This document shows positions 10,126 through 19,011 of a stretch of 64,000 nt of DNA, in pieces. The position numbers and the translations under genes are program-made. The stretch comes from Pseudobacteroides cellulosolvens ATCC 35603 = DSM 2933 (GTDB lineage Bacteria > Bacillota > Clostridia > Acetivibrionales > DSM-2933). Location of the stretch: contig NZ_LGTC01000001.1 of NCBI RefSeq assembly GCF_001262605.1, positions 4,846,001 to 4,910,000 on the forward strand, in the 5' to 3' direction. Numbering within the stretch: position 1 is the first letter of the stretch; the number at the start of each line of letters is the position of its first letter. The notes under the pieces were generated by a model. It was not told the DNA's origin and did no database searches. It was given only the letters and a program-made list of their open reading frames with translations.

Positions 10126-10306
10126 ATCCCCCTATGTTACACAGTTGTTCTCTACCTGGCTTTTTCTCACAAACATGCAGTAAACATACCATCAAAACAA
10201 ACTCCTGTCGAAAAATTTTATAATCTATGTTTTTATTCAACTCCAAGAACTGGTATCCTATATTAGATTTATTTTTTACTTTTCTATAACCTACTATATT
10301 TGCCAT
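10115..10306 (-). CDS. Small hypothetical protein, 63 residues
   Basis: A short frame (MANIVGYRKVKNKS...) with a mixed hydrophobic middle. It overlaps the downstream STAS-like gene by 11 bases. I recognise no family; it might be the N-terminal part of the downstream gene separated by a frameshift, since neither has an independent strong RBS that I can see. Confidence 0.4.
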   Translation of the reverse strand: MANIVGYRKVKNKSNIGYQFLELNKNIDYKIFRQEFVLMVCLLHVCEKKPGREQLCNIGGYDE

Positions 10307-10375
10307 ATTTTTCTAAATATTATACCAAACACATCTTGTTCATGTAAAGTAAATTTTTATTTTTTTATTTTTTAA

Positions 10376-10411
10376 TAAGCTTTTTTAAGCTTTTTTAAGC
10401 TTTTTTAATAA
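10376..10411. repeat. Tandem aagctttttt repeat
   Basis: Three consecutive copies of a 10-base unit aagctttttt. It lies in the 270 bp gap (10307-10578) between two leftward genes, in which I see no other feature. Confidence 0.6.
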
Positions 10412-10578
10412 GTAGATAAGTATTATATATTAAGGCAATTGTTATAAACTATCCGATATCCATCAATACTCCAATACAAAAAGAGTCATAAAGTTTGAAC
10501 ATCAAATGTTAAGCCAGGAATTCCAGCCTCTCTAAAGAATAAGTCATCTTATTCCAAATGTATTCCAAATAAAATTCT

Positions 10579-11889
10579 TCACAGCGATGATAGTTGGTTT
10601 TGTAGTATATCCATAAACTTCTCTATATCCCCCATGTGTATTGAAGGTTCATAATAGCTGACACACAGTGTAAGGTTATTATGGTATGTACTTGCTCCCA
10701 ACATAAAACTTGGAGAGTACATTGCAGGGGTTATAATATAGGCATCCGTAACAGTACTACCACCAAACCTAAATGGATACTGTGCAATACCCCCAATGTT
10801 CGAAAGAATTGGAGAAGACTTTCCACTGTCTTCTATTCTTTTTCTTATCTTCATTAACGCTTCCGCTGCATCTTTATACTTCATGGTTCTTAATAAATCC
10901 ATGGATGCGGCACTGTGTACACCCGGATTGCTTCTTTTTAGATTATTCATCACCGTTGAGACCCTTCTCAGTGTTGCACTAAATGTTTCTCCTTCTTTCC
11001 TCTCTACTCTGGCATTTACCACCCCTGACAGGTTACATATTCCTGCCGCCTTTCGTTGAGGAAGATAGCGCCGCAAATCAACGGATACATAGATTTCCAT
11101 AGGCTGTAAAGCCTCAGGCAAAAGCATATCAAACATTGTCCTGTAGAAAGCAGTTAATATCATATCATTTATAGTAGCTCCATTCTCTCTAGCATATGCA
11201 GATATTGTATTAAACTGGTCTTTCTCAATTTTCCTAACTGCAGTCTTTAATTTATCCGGTTTGCCTTCATTGTAAGGGAACACCCAGTTAGGTTTTAGTG
11301 CTGCTAACTGGGGATTGTATGCCATTCTGGGGTCAGCTATGCCAAGTTTTCTGTATACTTTAGCAGTATCTCCCCTGCAGTTGTTGTTAACTTCAGGCAT
11401 ATAACTCTCATCTGTGCACAAATGATTATAAATATCTGCAAGTACTTGAAGATATTCTTTAATGCCTCCCCCGTCGCAGCACGCATGGTTAATCTTTACA
11501 CACAGAGTATCCTTTTCATGGGAACGGATTATCCTTACTTGAAGCTGATATAGCTCCGGCTCCAAAGTGCTGGTGATAAACTTATGAACAGCGTCTGCAC
11601 TATCTTCTGTTTCTTCAAGCATACACCATTCCACACTGTCAATATCCTTAAGCCTTTCCCAGTATGCCTCTTCCGGGTCCTCCACAAAGCTGCAGCCAAG
11701 AACAGGCTCTGCATCTACCGACAGCCTTACTGCTTTCTTCATTTTCTCAATATCCAGTCTTTCTTCGAATTCCAATACAGCTTGAATCTGTGCATTACAG
11801 CTGCAATACCGTGCAATATGATTTGCCCAATCCTGCCCGTCGGCTTTCATTTTGTTTCTGATCCCTTTAAATTCTTCACATGAGTTCAT
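10579..11889 (-). CDS. Stand-alone condensation/alcohol acetyltransferase-like acyltransferase
   Basis: About 436 residues with the condensation-superfamily signature NHACCDGGG, in which His and Asp are the expected active-site residues of the HxxxD type. Length and layout fit free-standing members (AATase, WS/DGAT or PapA-like) rather than an NRPS module: no carrier or adenylation domain is attached. Such enzymes transfer acyl groups from a thioester to an alcohol or amine; the substrate cannot be read from sequence. I chose the ATG at 11889 because GAGAGGGG sits 12 bases ahead of it; an upstream in-frame ATG at 11913 overlaps that site. It follows the second MutS-like gene by 119 bases without a clear terminator, so it may belong to the same operon. 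Confidence 0.75.
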   Translation of the reverse strand: MNSCEEFKGIRNKMKADGQDWANHIARYCSCNAQIQAVLEFEERLDIEKMKKAVRLSVDAEPVLGCSFVEDPEEAYWERLKDIDSVEWCMLEETEDSADAVHKFITSTLEPELYQLQVRIIRSHEKDTLCVKINHACCDGGGIKEYLQVLADIYNHLCTDESYMPEVNNNCRGDTAKVYRKLGIADPRMAYNPQLAALKPNWVFPYNEGKPDKLKTAVRKIEKDQFNTISAYARENGATINDMILTAFYRTMFDMLLPEALQPMEIYVSVDLRRYLPQRKAAGICNLSGVVNARVERKEGETFSATLRRVSTVMNNLKRSNPGVHSAASMDLLRTMKYKDAAEALMKIRKRIEDSGKSSPILSNIGGIAQYPFRFGGSTVTDAYIITPAMYSPSFMLGASTYHNNLTLCVSYYEPSIHMGDIEKFMDILQNQLSSL

Positions 11890-12008
11890 AATCACTTCTA
11901 ACCCCTCTCTCATTTACATTAAGTTAAAGATAAATTCCCATTATTCTGAATGCAGATATCTATTTATACTGTTTAGCTCAGCAGTTGCATATAAAACCTA
12001 CACTTACC

Positions 12009-13697
12009 CTATAATGCTTCCGAAACATCGCTTCTGCACCTTATCCCGAACTGCTCCGCAATATCGGCAGCAAAGCTTGATTTTGCCGGCGGCCCTGCAA
12101 CAATGCGATAGGTTCTCCTGCGTATACTTTTTTGGTTATCGGCTTCCAGACTCCTGTCCCCTTCCTGAAACTGGGCTGCCATGCTGACCAGTCTGCTGCT
12201 TCCTTCTCTGATTGCCTGTATATCTTTATTTATGCTATCCACCCTTTCAGCAAGCTCATACAGATGGGTGACAAAAGCACACCTAGCTCCTATTACTGCA
12301 AGCGCCGACAGAATATCTTCAGCAATCGCACTTCCCTCTCTGGAATTGGTGGAAGCGAATGACTCATTCATAAGCACAAGACTCTTTGGTGTCGCGTTCT
12401 CCAGTATAAACAGCATCCTGTCCAGTTCTTCGCCTAATCTGCCTTCATTGCTTTCAGGCTTTTCATCTGCCGGAAAGTGAGTGAACAAGCAATCTACAGG
12501 ACTAACTGCAGCCTTTGCTGCAGGAACAGGTATGCCCGCCTGCGCAAGCACCTGCAGTATGCCGGCAGCTCTGATATATGTTGTTTTACCCCCCTGGTTC
12601 GGCCCGGTGATAATCTGTATCCTGCCTTCATCGTCCAGGCACACCTTGTTTGACACAATTACCTCCATAGGCTTTTCACACCCACTATCGGCAAGATAAA
12701 ACGCGAAACTCAGATCATATACACCCTGTACATAAATACTGCGCTCACCGGCAGGGGCAATTACCGCCCTGGAGGCTGCAAGGCCAAACCTGTGCATCTT
12801 ATTTACCAGCTTAAGGGCTCCTTCGTAGAATAAAAGCTCTTCAGAAAGATTCCTAAGGAAGGAGGAAGCTGAAGCAGCCATTGCTTCCAGAATTGAAGAG
12901 ATGCTTGTAAGCACCTTATCTTTCACTTCGTTGACATTCTGCTCCAGAATGTAGTCTATATGCCTTATTATCTGTGTATCGCTATACTTGCTTCCAATAC
13001 TGAAAAGCTTTTTCAGCCGCTGCGCCCAAGAACCATAAGCGTATTCTTCCTTGTCGATACAATCGGACCCGAATCCATTGCTGTCAATATCGACAAGCAA
13101 GGCCTCTATAAGCTTAAAGGAGGTGTCAAGGCGCACTTCCAGCTTCAGCCTCATATACCCTTTAAGACACTGTTTCAGAGTCAGAAGTGTCTTCTGCAGC
13201 TCTGCAAAGTTATTACCGGCTGCATATTCACATACAGTCGCGCAAAACTTTTTCAGCCCCGGAGACATATACTTTCCCCTGTAACAGTTCAGAGCTGCAG
13301 CTAGCTTTTTGTAAATTTCACAGTACTCTAAAAATGCAACAATATCCTTTATAAGCTTATACTCTGCCGACACCCTGTTTTTTACCCTTATGGAGGCCTG
13401 CCGATCCCTTTCAACAGAATCCAGCCGGGAGAAAAGCACCTCAAGATCCTCAACCAGATGGGGTGACTGAATAAAATCCTGTAAAATGTCGTAGCGGTAA
13501 TCAATATCTTCACTGTTTTGACAAAGCTCCGTAAAAACGGAAGTGATAATCCTTCTGCAATTTTGATTTTTACTTCCGGCACACATGATATCGATTATTT
13601 TATCCAGCTGCAGGTCTTTAATAAACTCCGGCATTTCACTTCTTAAGTGGAGTTTCTCATTGCTATTGCAATATAGTAAACTGACTTTATTAACCAT
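12009..13697 (-). CDS. MutS-like ATPase, second of a tandem pair
   Basis: About 562 residues. The N-terminal 330 residues are helical, consistent with MutS core/lever domains. The C-terminal ATPase has Walker A GPNQGGKTTY (near 364), a Walker B-like LVLMNESFAST with Asn where canonical MutS has Asp, and a later CAFVTHLYEL (switch His). The mismatch-reading N-terminal domain of MutS1 is missing, so classical mismatch recognition is unlikely. The start at 13697 is chosen from AAGGCGGTG just upstream; a longer frame would overlap the previous gene. It begins 16 bases after the first MutS-like gene. The two share this architecture but are clearly diverged, which suggests a heterodimer. Confidence 0.82.
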   Translation of the reverse strand: MVNKVSLLYCNSNEKLHLRSEMPEFIKDLQLDKIIDIMCAGSKNQNCRRIITSVFTELCQNSEDIDYRYDILQDFIQSPHLVEDLEVLFSRLDSVERDRQASIRVKNRVSAEYKLIKDIVAFLEYCEIYKKLAAALNCYRGKYMSPGLKKFCATVCEYAAGNNFAELQKTLLTLKQCLKGYMRLKLEVRLDTSFKLIEALLVDIDSNGFGSDCIDKEEYAYGSWAQRLKKLFSIGSKYSDTQIIRHIDYILEQNVNEVKDKVLTSISSILEAMAASASSFLRNLSEELLFYEGALKLVNKMHRFGLAASRAVIAPAGERSIYVQGVYDLSFAFYLADSGCEKPMEVIVSNKVCLDDEGRIQIITGPNQGGKTTYIRAAGILQVLAQAGIPVPAAKAAVSPVDCLFTHFPADEKPESNEGRLGEELDRMLFILENATPKSLVLMNESFASTNSREGSAIAEDILSALAVIGARCAFVTHLYELAERVDSINKDIQAIREGSSRLVSMAAQFQEGDRSLEADNQKSIRRRTYRIVAGPPAKSSFAADIAEQFGIRCRSDVSEAL

Positions 13698-13713
13698 ATT
13701 CGCACCGCCTTGT

Positions 13714-15402
13714 TCATACCAGATATCCTCTTCTTTTAAGCAGTTCGTCAAGCTGCTTTGAGGATAACCCATGCTTTAATGTAATATCCCTTGAATATCC
13801 GAAGCCGGTAGGCTTTAACCGGTGTATCCTATATGTCCTGTTACCAATCAAACCTTTGCCGTCAAAGTCGTCAATCCCTGCTGCCAGGCTCGCCAGTTTA
13901 CTCCCTTCAGGTACTTCCCCGTTTAAGTCATCTACATCAAAAGCCAGTTCAGTAAAATGGGTCACATAAATACCAAGGCACCCTTTTTTCATCAGAAGCT
14001 TAAGCACATCTCTTCCAAGATAATAACCGTCTACCCTTCTAGTACTGGAAAAGGTTTCATTAAGAAGTATCAGGCTTTGATGGGTTGAGTTATCCAATAT
14101 CTGAGATATTCTCTGTATCTCCTCTCCCAGTCTCCCTTTTTGCAGCCCCAAAACCTCTTCTTGCGGAAAGTGGGTATGTATTGCATCAACAACATTCATT
14201 TCCGCATTATGAGCCGGTACATAACATCCTGCCTGGAACAAAGCCTGGGCAATTCCTACAGAACGTATATAGGTAGTCTTGCCGCCCTTATTCGGCCCGG
14301 TCACAACAAATATTCTCCCATTCTCATCAAAGCTCAAGTCATTAGCCACTATAGCTTCTGAAAGATTCATCCTGCCGGAGTCTTTCATCTGCAACGCCAG
14401 ACTCAAATCATATAACTCCAGAACACTCGCATTCCCGCTTTGGCTCATATGAATCCTGGGCTTACATAACTTCAGCCCACGGTTTTCCATACTCCATACG
14501 AGCTCCGAAAACCTCAGATAAAACTCAAGCTCAAACTTGAGTTCACAAATTTCATCAAAGCTGTAACCTGAATAATTCCCGTAAAATTCCTGTATGCTGT
14601 TGAATACCAAAGGATTTACCGCCATCAACCTTTCCAGGATCAACTCCTCAAGCCTTGAAAAACGCACATCATAGTATATCTTGCAGTAACTGCGGTCCCT
14701 GCCATCCAGGAAGACAGCTCCATTATCAAGTATGCTTGAGATAAAAGGCTTTGCATGAGATATACATCCTTCTATGCTATCCGTGTTAATAACGATATCC
14801 TTTAACCCCTCATAGTATCCGAATTCAATAGAAAGCTTCGATACTGTCTCGTATTCCTCTGATATCCGTCTTACAGCTTTCTGCATATCAATAAAAATGC
14901 TCTTTTTTGCGATATGTCTTACGAAATCCAGCAGAGCTCTCAACCCTGAGGACTTCAGCTCCCCTTCCCTGCTTTCGAGGCATTCCTTCATTCCGGCGAT
15001 TAACGATACATATGCTGCCGCCTTTTCGAACAAGCAGGTATAAACATGAATTTCTTTCTGATTCGGGTATTTTTCTTTAGAGGACCTTTCAATTAAAGCA
15101 ATGATTTTAACAAACTCATTGAAGGCTTCTGAAAGCTCCCGGTTTTCTATGAAATCCTCCATTATGTCCAATCGGTATTGTAGCACACTTCTGTCAGTAC
15201 ACAGCTTTTCAAATAATTCCTCTGCCTTTTTACGGTCTTCCTCCTTAAAAGCAAGGCTATCCAGGATCTTGCCGATGCAAAGGTCTTTTATATAAGAGCC
15301 GGATGCCGCACATTTACTGTTCCAATAAGCCCAGTCAGCTTCTCTTGGCCATAACAGGCTATAATACCTGCTGTCTTCCGTTTCTTTGCAATTATTCAGC
15401 AT
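13714..15402 (-). CDS. MutS-like ATPase, first of a tandem pair
   Basis: This 562-residue protein is a paralogue of the next gene: helical N-terminal half, Walker A GPNKGGKTTYIRSVG (near 371), Walker B-like LILLNETFSST again with Asn for Asp, and IYVTHFTEL. Neither a mismatch-binding domain nor a C-terminal Smr nuclease (as in MutS2) is present. Its promoter region carries the palindromic box shared with padR, so it is probably repressed by that regulator. The coding sequence is visibly richer in G+C than most of the window. Confidence 0.82.
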   Translation of the reverse strand: MLNNCKETEDSRYYSLLWPREADWAYWNSKCAASGSYIKDLCIGKILDSLAFKEEDRKKAEELFEKLCTDRSVLQYRLDIMEDFIENRELSEAFNEFVKIIALIERSSKEKYPNQKEIHVYTCLFEKAAAYVSLIAGMKECLESREGELKSSGLRALLDFVRHIAKKSIFIDMQKAVRRISEEYETVSKLSIEFGYYEGLKDIVINTDSIEGCISHAKPFISSILDNGAVFLDGRDRSYCKIYYDVRFSRLEELILERLMAVNPLVFNSIQEFYGNYSGYSFDEICELKFELEFYLRFSELVWSMENRGLKLCKPRIHMSQSGNASVLELYDLSLALQMKDSGRMNLSEAIVANDLSFDENGRIFVVTGPNKGGKTTYIRSVGIAQALFQAGCYVPAHNAEMNVVDAIHTHFPQEEVLGLQKGRLGEEIQRISQILDNSTHQSLILLNETFSSTRRVDGYYLGRDVLKLLMKKGCLGIYVTHFTELAFDVDDLNGEVPEGSKLASLAAGIDDFDGKGLIGNRTYRIHRLKPTGFGYSRDITLKHGLSSKQLDELLKRRGYLV

Positions 15403-15422
15403 GATAATCCCCCTTTCGGCTA

Positions 15423-15455
15423 TATATCACTATTTACTATATCATTATGATATAT
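15423..15455 (-). promoter_or_regulatory. Probable PadR operator/promoter of the MutS-like pair
   Basis: Contains the perfect palindrome atatcattatgatat (15439-15453) preceded by tatatatcac. The same arrangement recurs upstream of padR at 16081-16112. It lies 20-50 bases upstream of the first MutS-like start. Confidence 0.6.
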
Positions 15456-15484
15456 GGTAATAAAAAAATATAATTACTTATCCT

Positions 15485-16057
15485 TTATACATCCTCACTA
15501 CCTGCATTATAAGCCCTGATGCGTTCAATAGTCTCTTCACACCAGCGTACTCTGAACTCAGCATCATATATCCCATAACGTATCGTTGACAGCCAATAGG
15601 GATAGCCTTTATCCTCTCTAGCTTTTTTATTATTTGAATATTCCTCTTCCACCTTTCGGAAACACTCCAGGCTTTTGCTATGCCTTTCCCGCACACGTTC
15701 CAGTTCCTGCAGAGTGTATTCCACTGGCACCATCTTGGCAAAGGTCAGTTTGAGCATCAGCTCCAGCCGTTGGGGGGTAGGCTCAATGGGTCGCATTAAC
15801 CAATCAACGAGCTCATCTTTTCCCTTTTGGGTAATAGAATAGACATTCCGTGGAGGTCTGCCTTCATTTTGCTCGACACTTTTCTGAATCACCCCATCTT
15901 TTTCCATCTGCTTGAGAACCGGATAGATATGTCCGAAATTCTCATTCCAGAAATAGGAGATTCCCCTGTCACAGTTCTTTTTGATATCATAGCCTGATCC
16001 CGGTGCTATGTTGAGTACACCAAGGATTGCATATCTTGTTTTATTTATCTTTGGCAT
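15485..16057 (-). CDS. PadR-family transcriptional regulator
   Basis: About 190 residues: an N-terminal winged helix (TRYAILGVLNIAPGSGYDI, HIYPVLKQMEKDG, GRPPRNVYSITQKG) and a C-terminal helical dimerisation domain (Vir_act_alpha_C type, ELERVRERHSKSLE). PadR proteins repress genes in response to small molecules, and often control exporters or detoxification. The start at 16057 is taken because AAGGAGTG precedes it; an upstream in-frame ATG has no such site. A palindrome matching the one before the MutS-like pair lies upstream, implying autoregulation and control of the operon. Confidence 0.9.
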   Translation of the reverse strand: MPKINKTRYAILGVLNIAPGSGYDIKKNCDRGISYFWNENFGHIYPVLKQMEKDGVIQKSVEQNEGRPPRNVYSITQKGKDELVDWLMRPIEPTPQRLELMLKLTFAKMVPVEYTLQELERVRERHSKSLECFRKVEEEYSNNKKAREDKGYPYWLSTIRYGIYDAEFRVRWCEETIERIRAYNAGSEDV

Positions 16058-16080
16058 AGAACACTCCTTATACCTATAAT

Positions 16081-16112
16081 ATATCACAACTTATTATATC
16101 ATTCTGATATAT
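16081..16112 (-). promoter_or_regulatory. Probable PadR operator upstream of padR
   Basis: atatcattctgatat (16096-16110), preceded by atatcacaactta, matches the box at 15423-15455 in sequence, spacing and orientation. It lies about 25-55 bases ahead of the padR start. Confidence 0.6.
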
Positions 16113-16199
16113 ATTGTCAATTATTTCTTTGTGGTGCATATAGTTCATTAGTTTCCTTCCTGTAGATAATAAAGATCAGTAACATTCATCGATGCATTG

Positions 16200-16382
16200 T
16201 GCTCTATACCCACAGTAATCTATGAAGTCGAGTGCTGATTTTACTAAGTTTAACATCCCCCCCTTCTAACTGCTTCTGTTTCTCAATAAAAGCATTGAAT
16301 CCTCCGATGGTATCACTCTCAAGCCCCCCATAGAACCGCTCCTATCAAGAAGAAAAATAATTTCAGTTAAATTCATATCCAT
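16200..16382 (-). pseudogene. Remnant of a small VWA-domain protein
   Basis: From an ATG at about 16376 the frame reads NLTEIIFLLDRSGSMGG, the N-terminus of a widespread cytoplasmic VWA family with MIDAS DRSGS. After a one-base frameshift the family continues as LESDTIGGFNAFIEKQ and then is lost. Only about 40 of an expected 200 or more residues remain. It is divergent from the HTH-like fragment at 16438. Confidence 0.65.
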
Positions 16383-16437
16383 TTTAATCATCCTTTCAAA
16401 TGTGTTCATGATATAATATTACTTGAGTTAGGCTTGA

Positions 16438-16974
16438 AAAGCGACAATTTATGGGAGGGCATATTACAATGCTGATGAAAAACTATTATTAGAATTACGG
16501 CAGTATGTTGAAGAACATCTCAATATTCTTATTTTCTGCACCTGTGAAGAAGCAAGGTATATTGAGAAAAGCGTTTGCGAAGATATTGGTCATAGTGAAT
16601 TGGAAGAGTATATTAAAAACAACCGCAAGCCGACATTCAATCAGGTATTGTTTAGCTTTATAGATAGGAAAGGGACCACTGATTCAGATATTTACAAAAA
16701 AGCTGGTATTGATCGTAGGCACTTCTCAAAAATAAGGTCTAACCCAGATTACCGAATCAGCAAGAATACTGCTGTTTCTCTGTCTCTTGCTCTTGAGCTC
16801 ACCAAGAAGGATACTGATAAACTCCTCAGTGCTGCAGGCTATTCCCTGTCTGATAGTGATACATTTGATTTGGTAATCCAGTTTTGCATGGAGAAAAAAA
16901 TGTACGATATACATAATGTCAATGAAGCTTTAGTTTACTTCAGTTTGAAGCCCTTATCTGGGGTTTTGGAATAA
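16438..16974 (+). pseudogene. HTH-like regulator fragment lacking a proper start
   Basis: The frame is open from just after a TGA at 16435 to 16974. Residues from about 16600 on form a conserved small HTH-like family (DSDIYKKAGIDRRHFSKIRS, ALALEL-type helix, YSLSDSDTFDLVIQFCMEKK). Upstream in frame is YVEEHLNILIFCTCEEA, but no ATG; a TTG at 16600 is the only usable start, and the nearest ATGs are out of frame. A start-proximal frameshift is likely. In other Firmicutes this family is, to my recollection, found near small VWA proteins, which fits the adjacent VWA remnant. Confidence 0.55.
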
Positions 16975-17026
16975 AAAAATAAGCCGACCAAGGTGACAGA
17001 CACCCCAGCCGGTTCGATGCTTAGTT

Positions 17027-17374
17027 TTATTCAATTTCCGAGCCATCCAGTAGACTGATAATCAATTTCGAATGATTATAAACTGTTATCTTTTCAACGA
17101 GTTTGAAGTACAAACCTAAATCAAAACCAGTAATAGCTCCGGTTGTTTTGAAAACCTCTATAAACCTTTTTGCAGTGACCCTTATAAAAACATTCTCACT
17201 GTTAATCTGTTCTGCTACATAATCTGCCTCTATTTTTGTTATAGTACCTCGCACTGTTTCTCCCGGAAGCACTCCTTCAATAAATACCTTAATACCATCC
17301 ACCATTCCGATACCACAGCCATCCTGTGTCAGCCCAATAATATCAAAGGTGTACAAATCTCCTATTATTAGCAT
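17027..17374 (-). CDS. TRAM-domain protein with a recombinase-like tail
   Basis: About 115 residues. The N-terminal 60 match a TRAM RNA-binding domain (IIGLTQDGCGIGMVDGIKVF, GVLPGETVRG) as found at the start of RlmCD/RumA-type rRNA methyltransferases. The last 45 (FDLGLYFKLVEKITVYNHSK, LLDGSEIE) instead resemble the C-terminal end of large serine recombinases. No methyltransferase or recombinase catalytic core is present, so it looks like a chimera of two gene ends. The start at 17374 has GAAAGG seven bases ahead. It follows the PstS-like gene closely. Confidence 0.5.
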   Translation of the reverse strand: MLIIGDLYTFDIIGLTQDGCGIGMVDGIKVFIEGVLPGETVRGTITKIEADYVAEQINSENVFIRVTAKRFIEVFKTTGAITGFDLGLYFKLVEKITVYNHSKLIISLLDGSEIE

Positions 17375-17391
17375 CACTTTACCTTTCAAAC

Positions 17392-18822
17392 TTATTTCTT
17401 GCTCATTGGAACAAAACCGCCCTTCTCAATCGCTTTTGCACCATCCTCACCGAGAATCCAGGCAATCATCCTGTTTACAGGACTATCCTGAGCCTCTCCC
17501 TCTCTTGTCACGGCATATAACACTGCTGTGAAGGGATATTTTTTGCTTATTATATTCTCTTTGTTGCACTCTATACCCTCAACAGATAAAAACTTTACAC
17601 TTTCCTTCTTATGCATTTCATTTGCGAAGTAATAGAAGGAATACCCTATTGAGTTTTTTGAATTCTTGTAATCCGCAACTGCGTCAATAAGTCCTCCCAT
17701 GCTGTCGGGTTTCCCTTCAGTAGGTGCCACAGCAAGATTTATGCCTTTCATTACCTTGTTTTCCATAAATGTCTGACTTCCTGAGTTTTGCTCCCTCTGA
17801 TAAGCCAGTATATCATTATCCTCTCCACCAACCTGCCTCCAGTTGGTAACGTTACCGGAGTATATATCCTGTATCTGCTTTACTGTCAGGTTATTAACAG
17901 GGTTATCCTTGTGCACCAGGAAAACAAATGCATCCCTTCCAATGGGCGTCAGTTTCATTTTAACTTTATTTTGTTCGGCCAATTTCAATTCTTCGTCTGA
18001 TGGCCCTGCAACAAATATTATATCAGCTTTTTTCTCTATAAGCCTCACATACGCATCATGAGTTGTACTGAATCTTACAGTATCAGCCTTTCTATTGCTT
18101 ACTCCAGCCAGTTCTTTTATGAGAACCTTGCCAAATGGAATGGCAGCAGTAGCACCATCAACTTTTGGATATGTATATGCAGTAAACATTTTGGAATTTG
18201 GAACCAGAACAGTTGTCAAAATACAAATTACTAGTATACCTGGAATTGCTGCTGAAACCAGCTTTATCTTTTTCCTGCTGACATACCTTGTAAGATATTT
18301 TTCTGACCAAACACCCATAAGGAATGCCATGCATGGAATAAACACAGCTGCCAGATTTAAATATACCAGAATCCCAGTATTGGATACATAATCCTCAAGA
18401 CCACCAATAAGTACTACTCCCCACATTGCGTATAAATCATATAGAATCCAGGCTAAATCATTTATATTCTTAATTGAGCTTGAATAGCCGGTATACCATA
18501 ACAAAATCCCCATAACAATTACTGGCAATACAATTATTACCTGTTTAATAAAGTTATCTCCAATTTTCTTTGCCATAATAAATCCCAAAATACCCAAAGG
18601 CAAATATACAACGAAACAGTATAATATACCAAAAAACAGCAAGCCTGTATCACTGAGATTATCAAGTAATCCCTTAACGTTTGTATTTATCATATCTGCA
18701 ACTGCTGTAATACTTAAAAGTGCAAAAAACAAACATTCAAAAACAAAGTACGACAGTGCAAACATAAAACAAAGTGATATTGTGGACATTTTCTTTGTAT
18801 TACCTTTTATTTGCTCATCCAT
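17392..18822 (-). CDS. Membrane-tethered PstS-like substrate-binding protein
   Basis: This 476-residue protein has five or so membrane segments in the first 215 residues, then a periplasmic-binding domain of the phosphate/PBP-like type (TVRFSTTHDAYVRLIEKKAD, NPVNNLTVKQIQDIYSGNVT, REQNSGSQTF, NSIGYSFYYFANEM). PstS proteins are usually lipoproteins; here the receptor is fused to a polytopic membrane domain. No pstCAB genes are adjacent, so it may sense phosphate or a similar oxyanion rather than import it. A motif shared with the operon at 45241 lies just upstream. Confidence 0.8.
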   Translation of the reverse strand: MDEQIKGNTKKMSTISLCFMFALSYFVFECLFFALLSITAVADMINTNVKGLLDNLSDTGLLFFGILYCFVVYLPLGILGFIMAKKIGDNFIKQVIIVLPVIVMGILLWYTGYSSSIKNINDLAWILYDLYAMWGVVLIGGLEDYVSNTGILVYLNLAAVFIPCMAFLMGVWSEKYLTRYVSRKKIKLVSAAIPGILVICILTTVLVPNSKMFTAYTYPKVDGATAAIPFGKVLIKELAGVSNRKADTVRFSTTHDAYVRLIEKKADIIFVAGPSDEELKLAEQNKVKMKLTPIGRDAFVFLVHKDNPVNNLTVKQIQDIYSGNVTNWRQVGGEDNDILAYQREQNSGSQTFMENKVMKGINLAVAPTEGKPDSMGGLIDAVADYKNSKNSIGYSFYYFANEMHKKESVKFLSVEGIECNKENIISKKYPFTAVLYAVTREGEAQDSPVNRMIAWILGEDGAKAIEKGGFVPMSKK

Positions 18823-18844
18823 TTTTTCGCCTCCGCAAATTTAG

Positions 18845-18874
18845 CTATATTAAAAGTGTTAATGATTTTACATT
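18845..18874 (-). promoter_or_regulatory. Promoter-like motif shared with the glp operon
   Basis: ctatattaaaagtgttaat followed by gattttacatt recurs nearly exactly at 45301-45331. Both copies are in the same orientation relative to a leftward gene start (23 and 60 bases upstream). On the coding strand it contains TAATATAG, plausible as a -10 element. Confidence 0.45.
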
Positions 18875-19011
18875 CCGTTCTCAATTATACCAGATTATTT
18901 GTTTATATAAAAAGACAATCACAATTCCAGGCAAGATTAATATATTACTAATAGCAGCAATTAATAATTATATTAAAAGTTTTAATAATAGGATCCTAGG
19001 AGATTATTTTC

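Noticed and set aside
10376..10411. Tandem aagctttttt units as a possible CRISPR or regulatory array
   Set aside because: Units are 10 bases with no spacers; simple slippage repeat.
12009..15402. MutS-like pair as the housekeeping mismatch repair genes
   Set aside because: Both lack the mismatch-recognition domain and no mutL is adjacent; length is about 560 residues instead of about 870.
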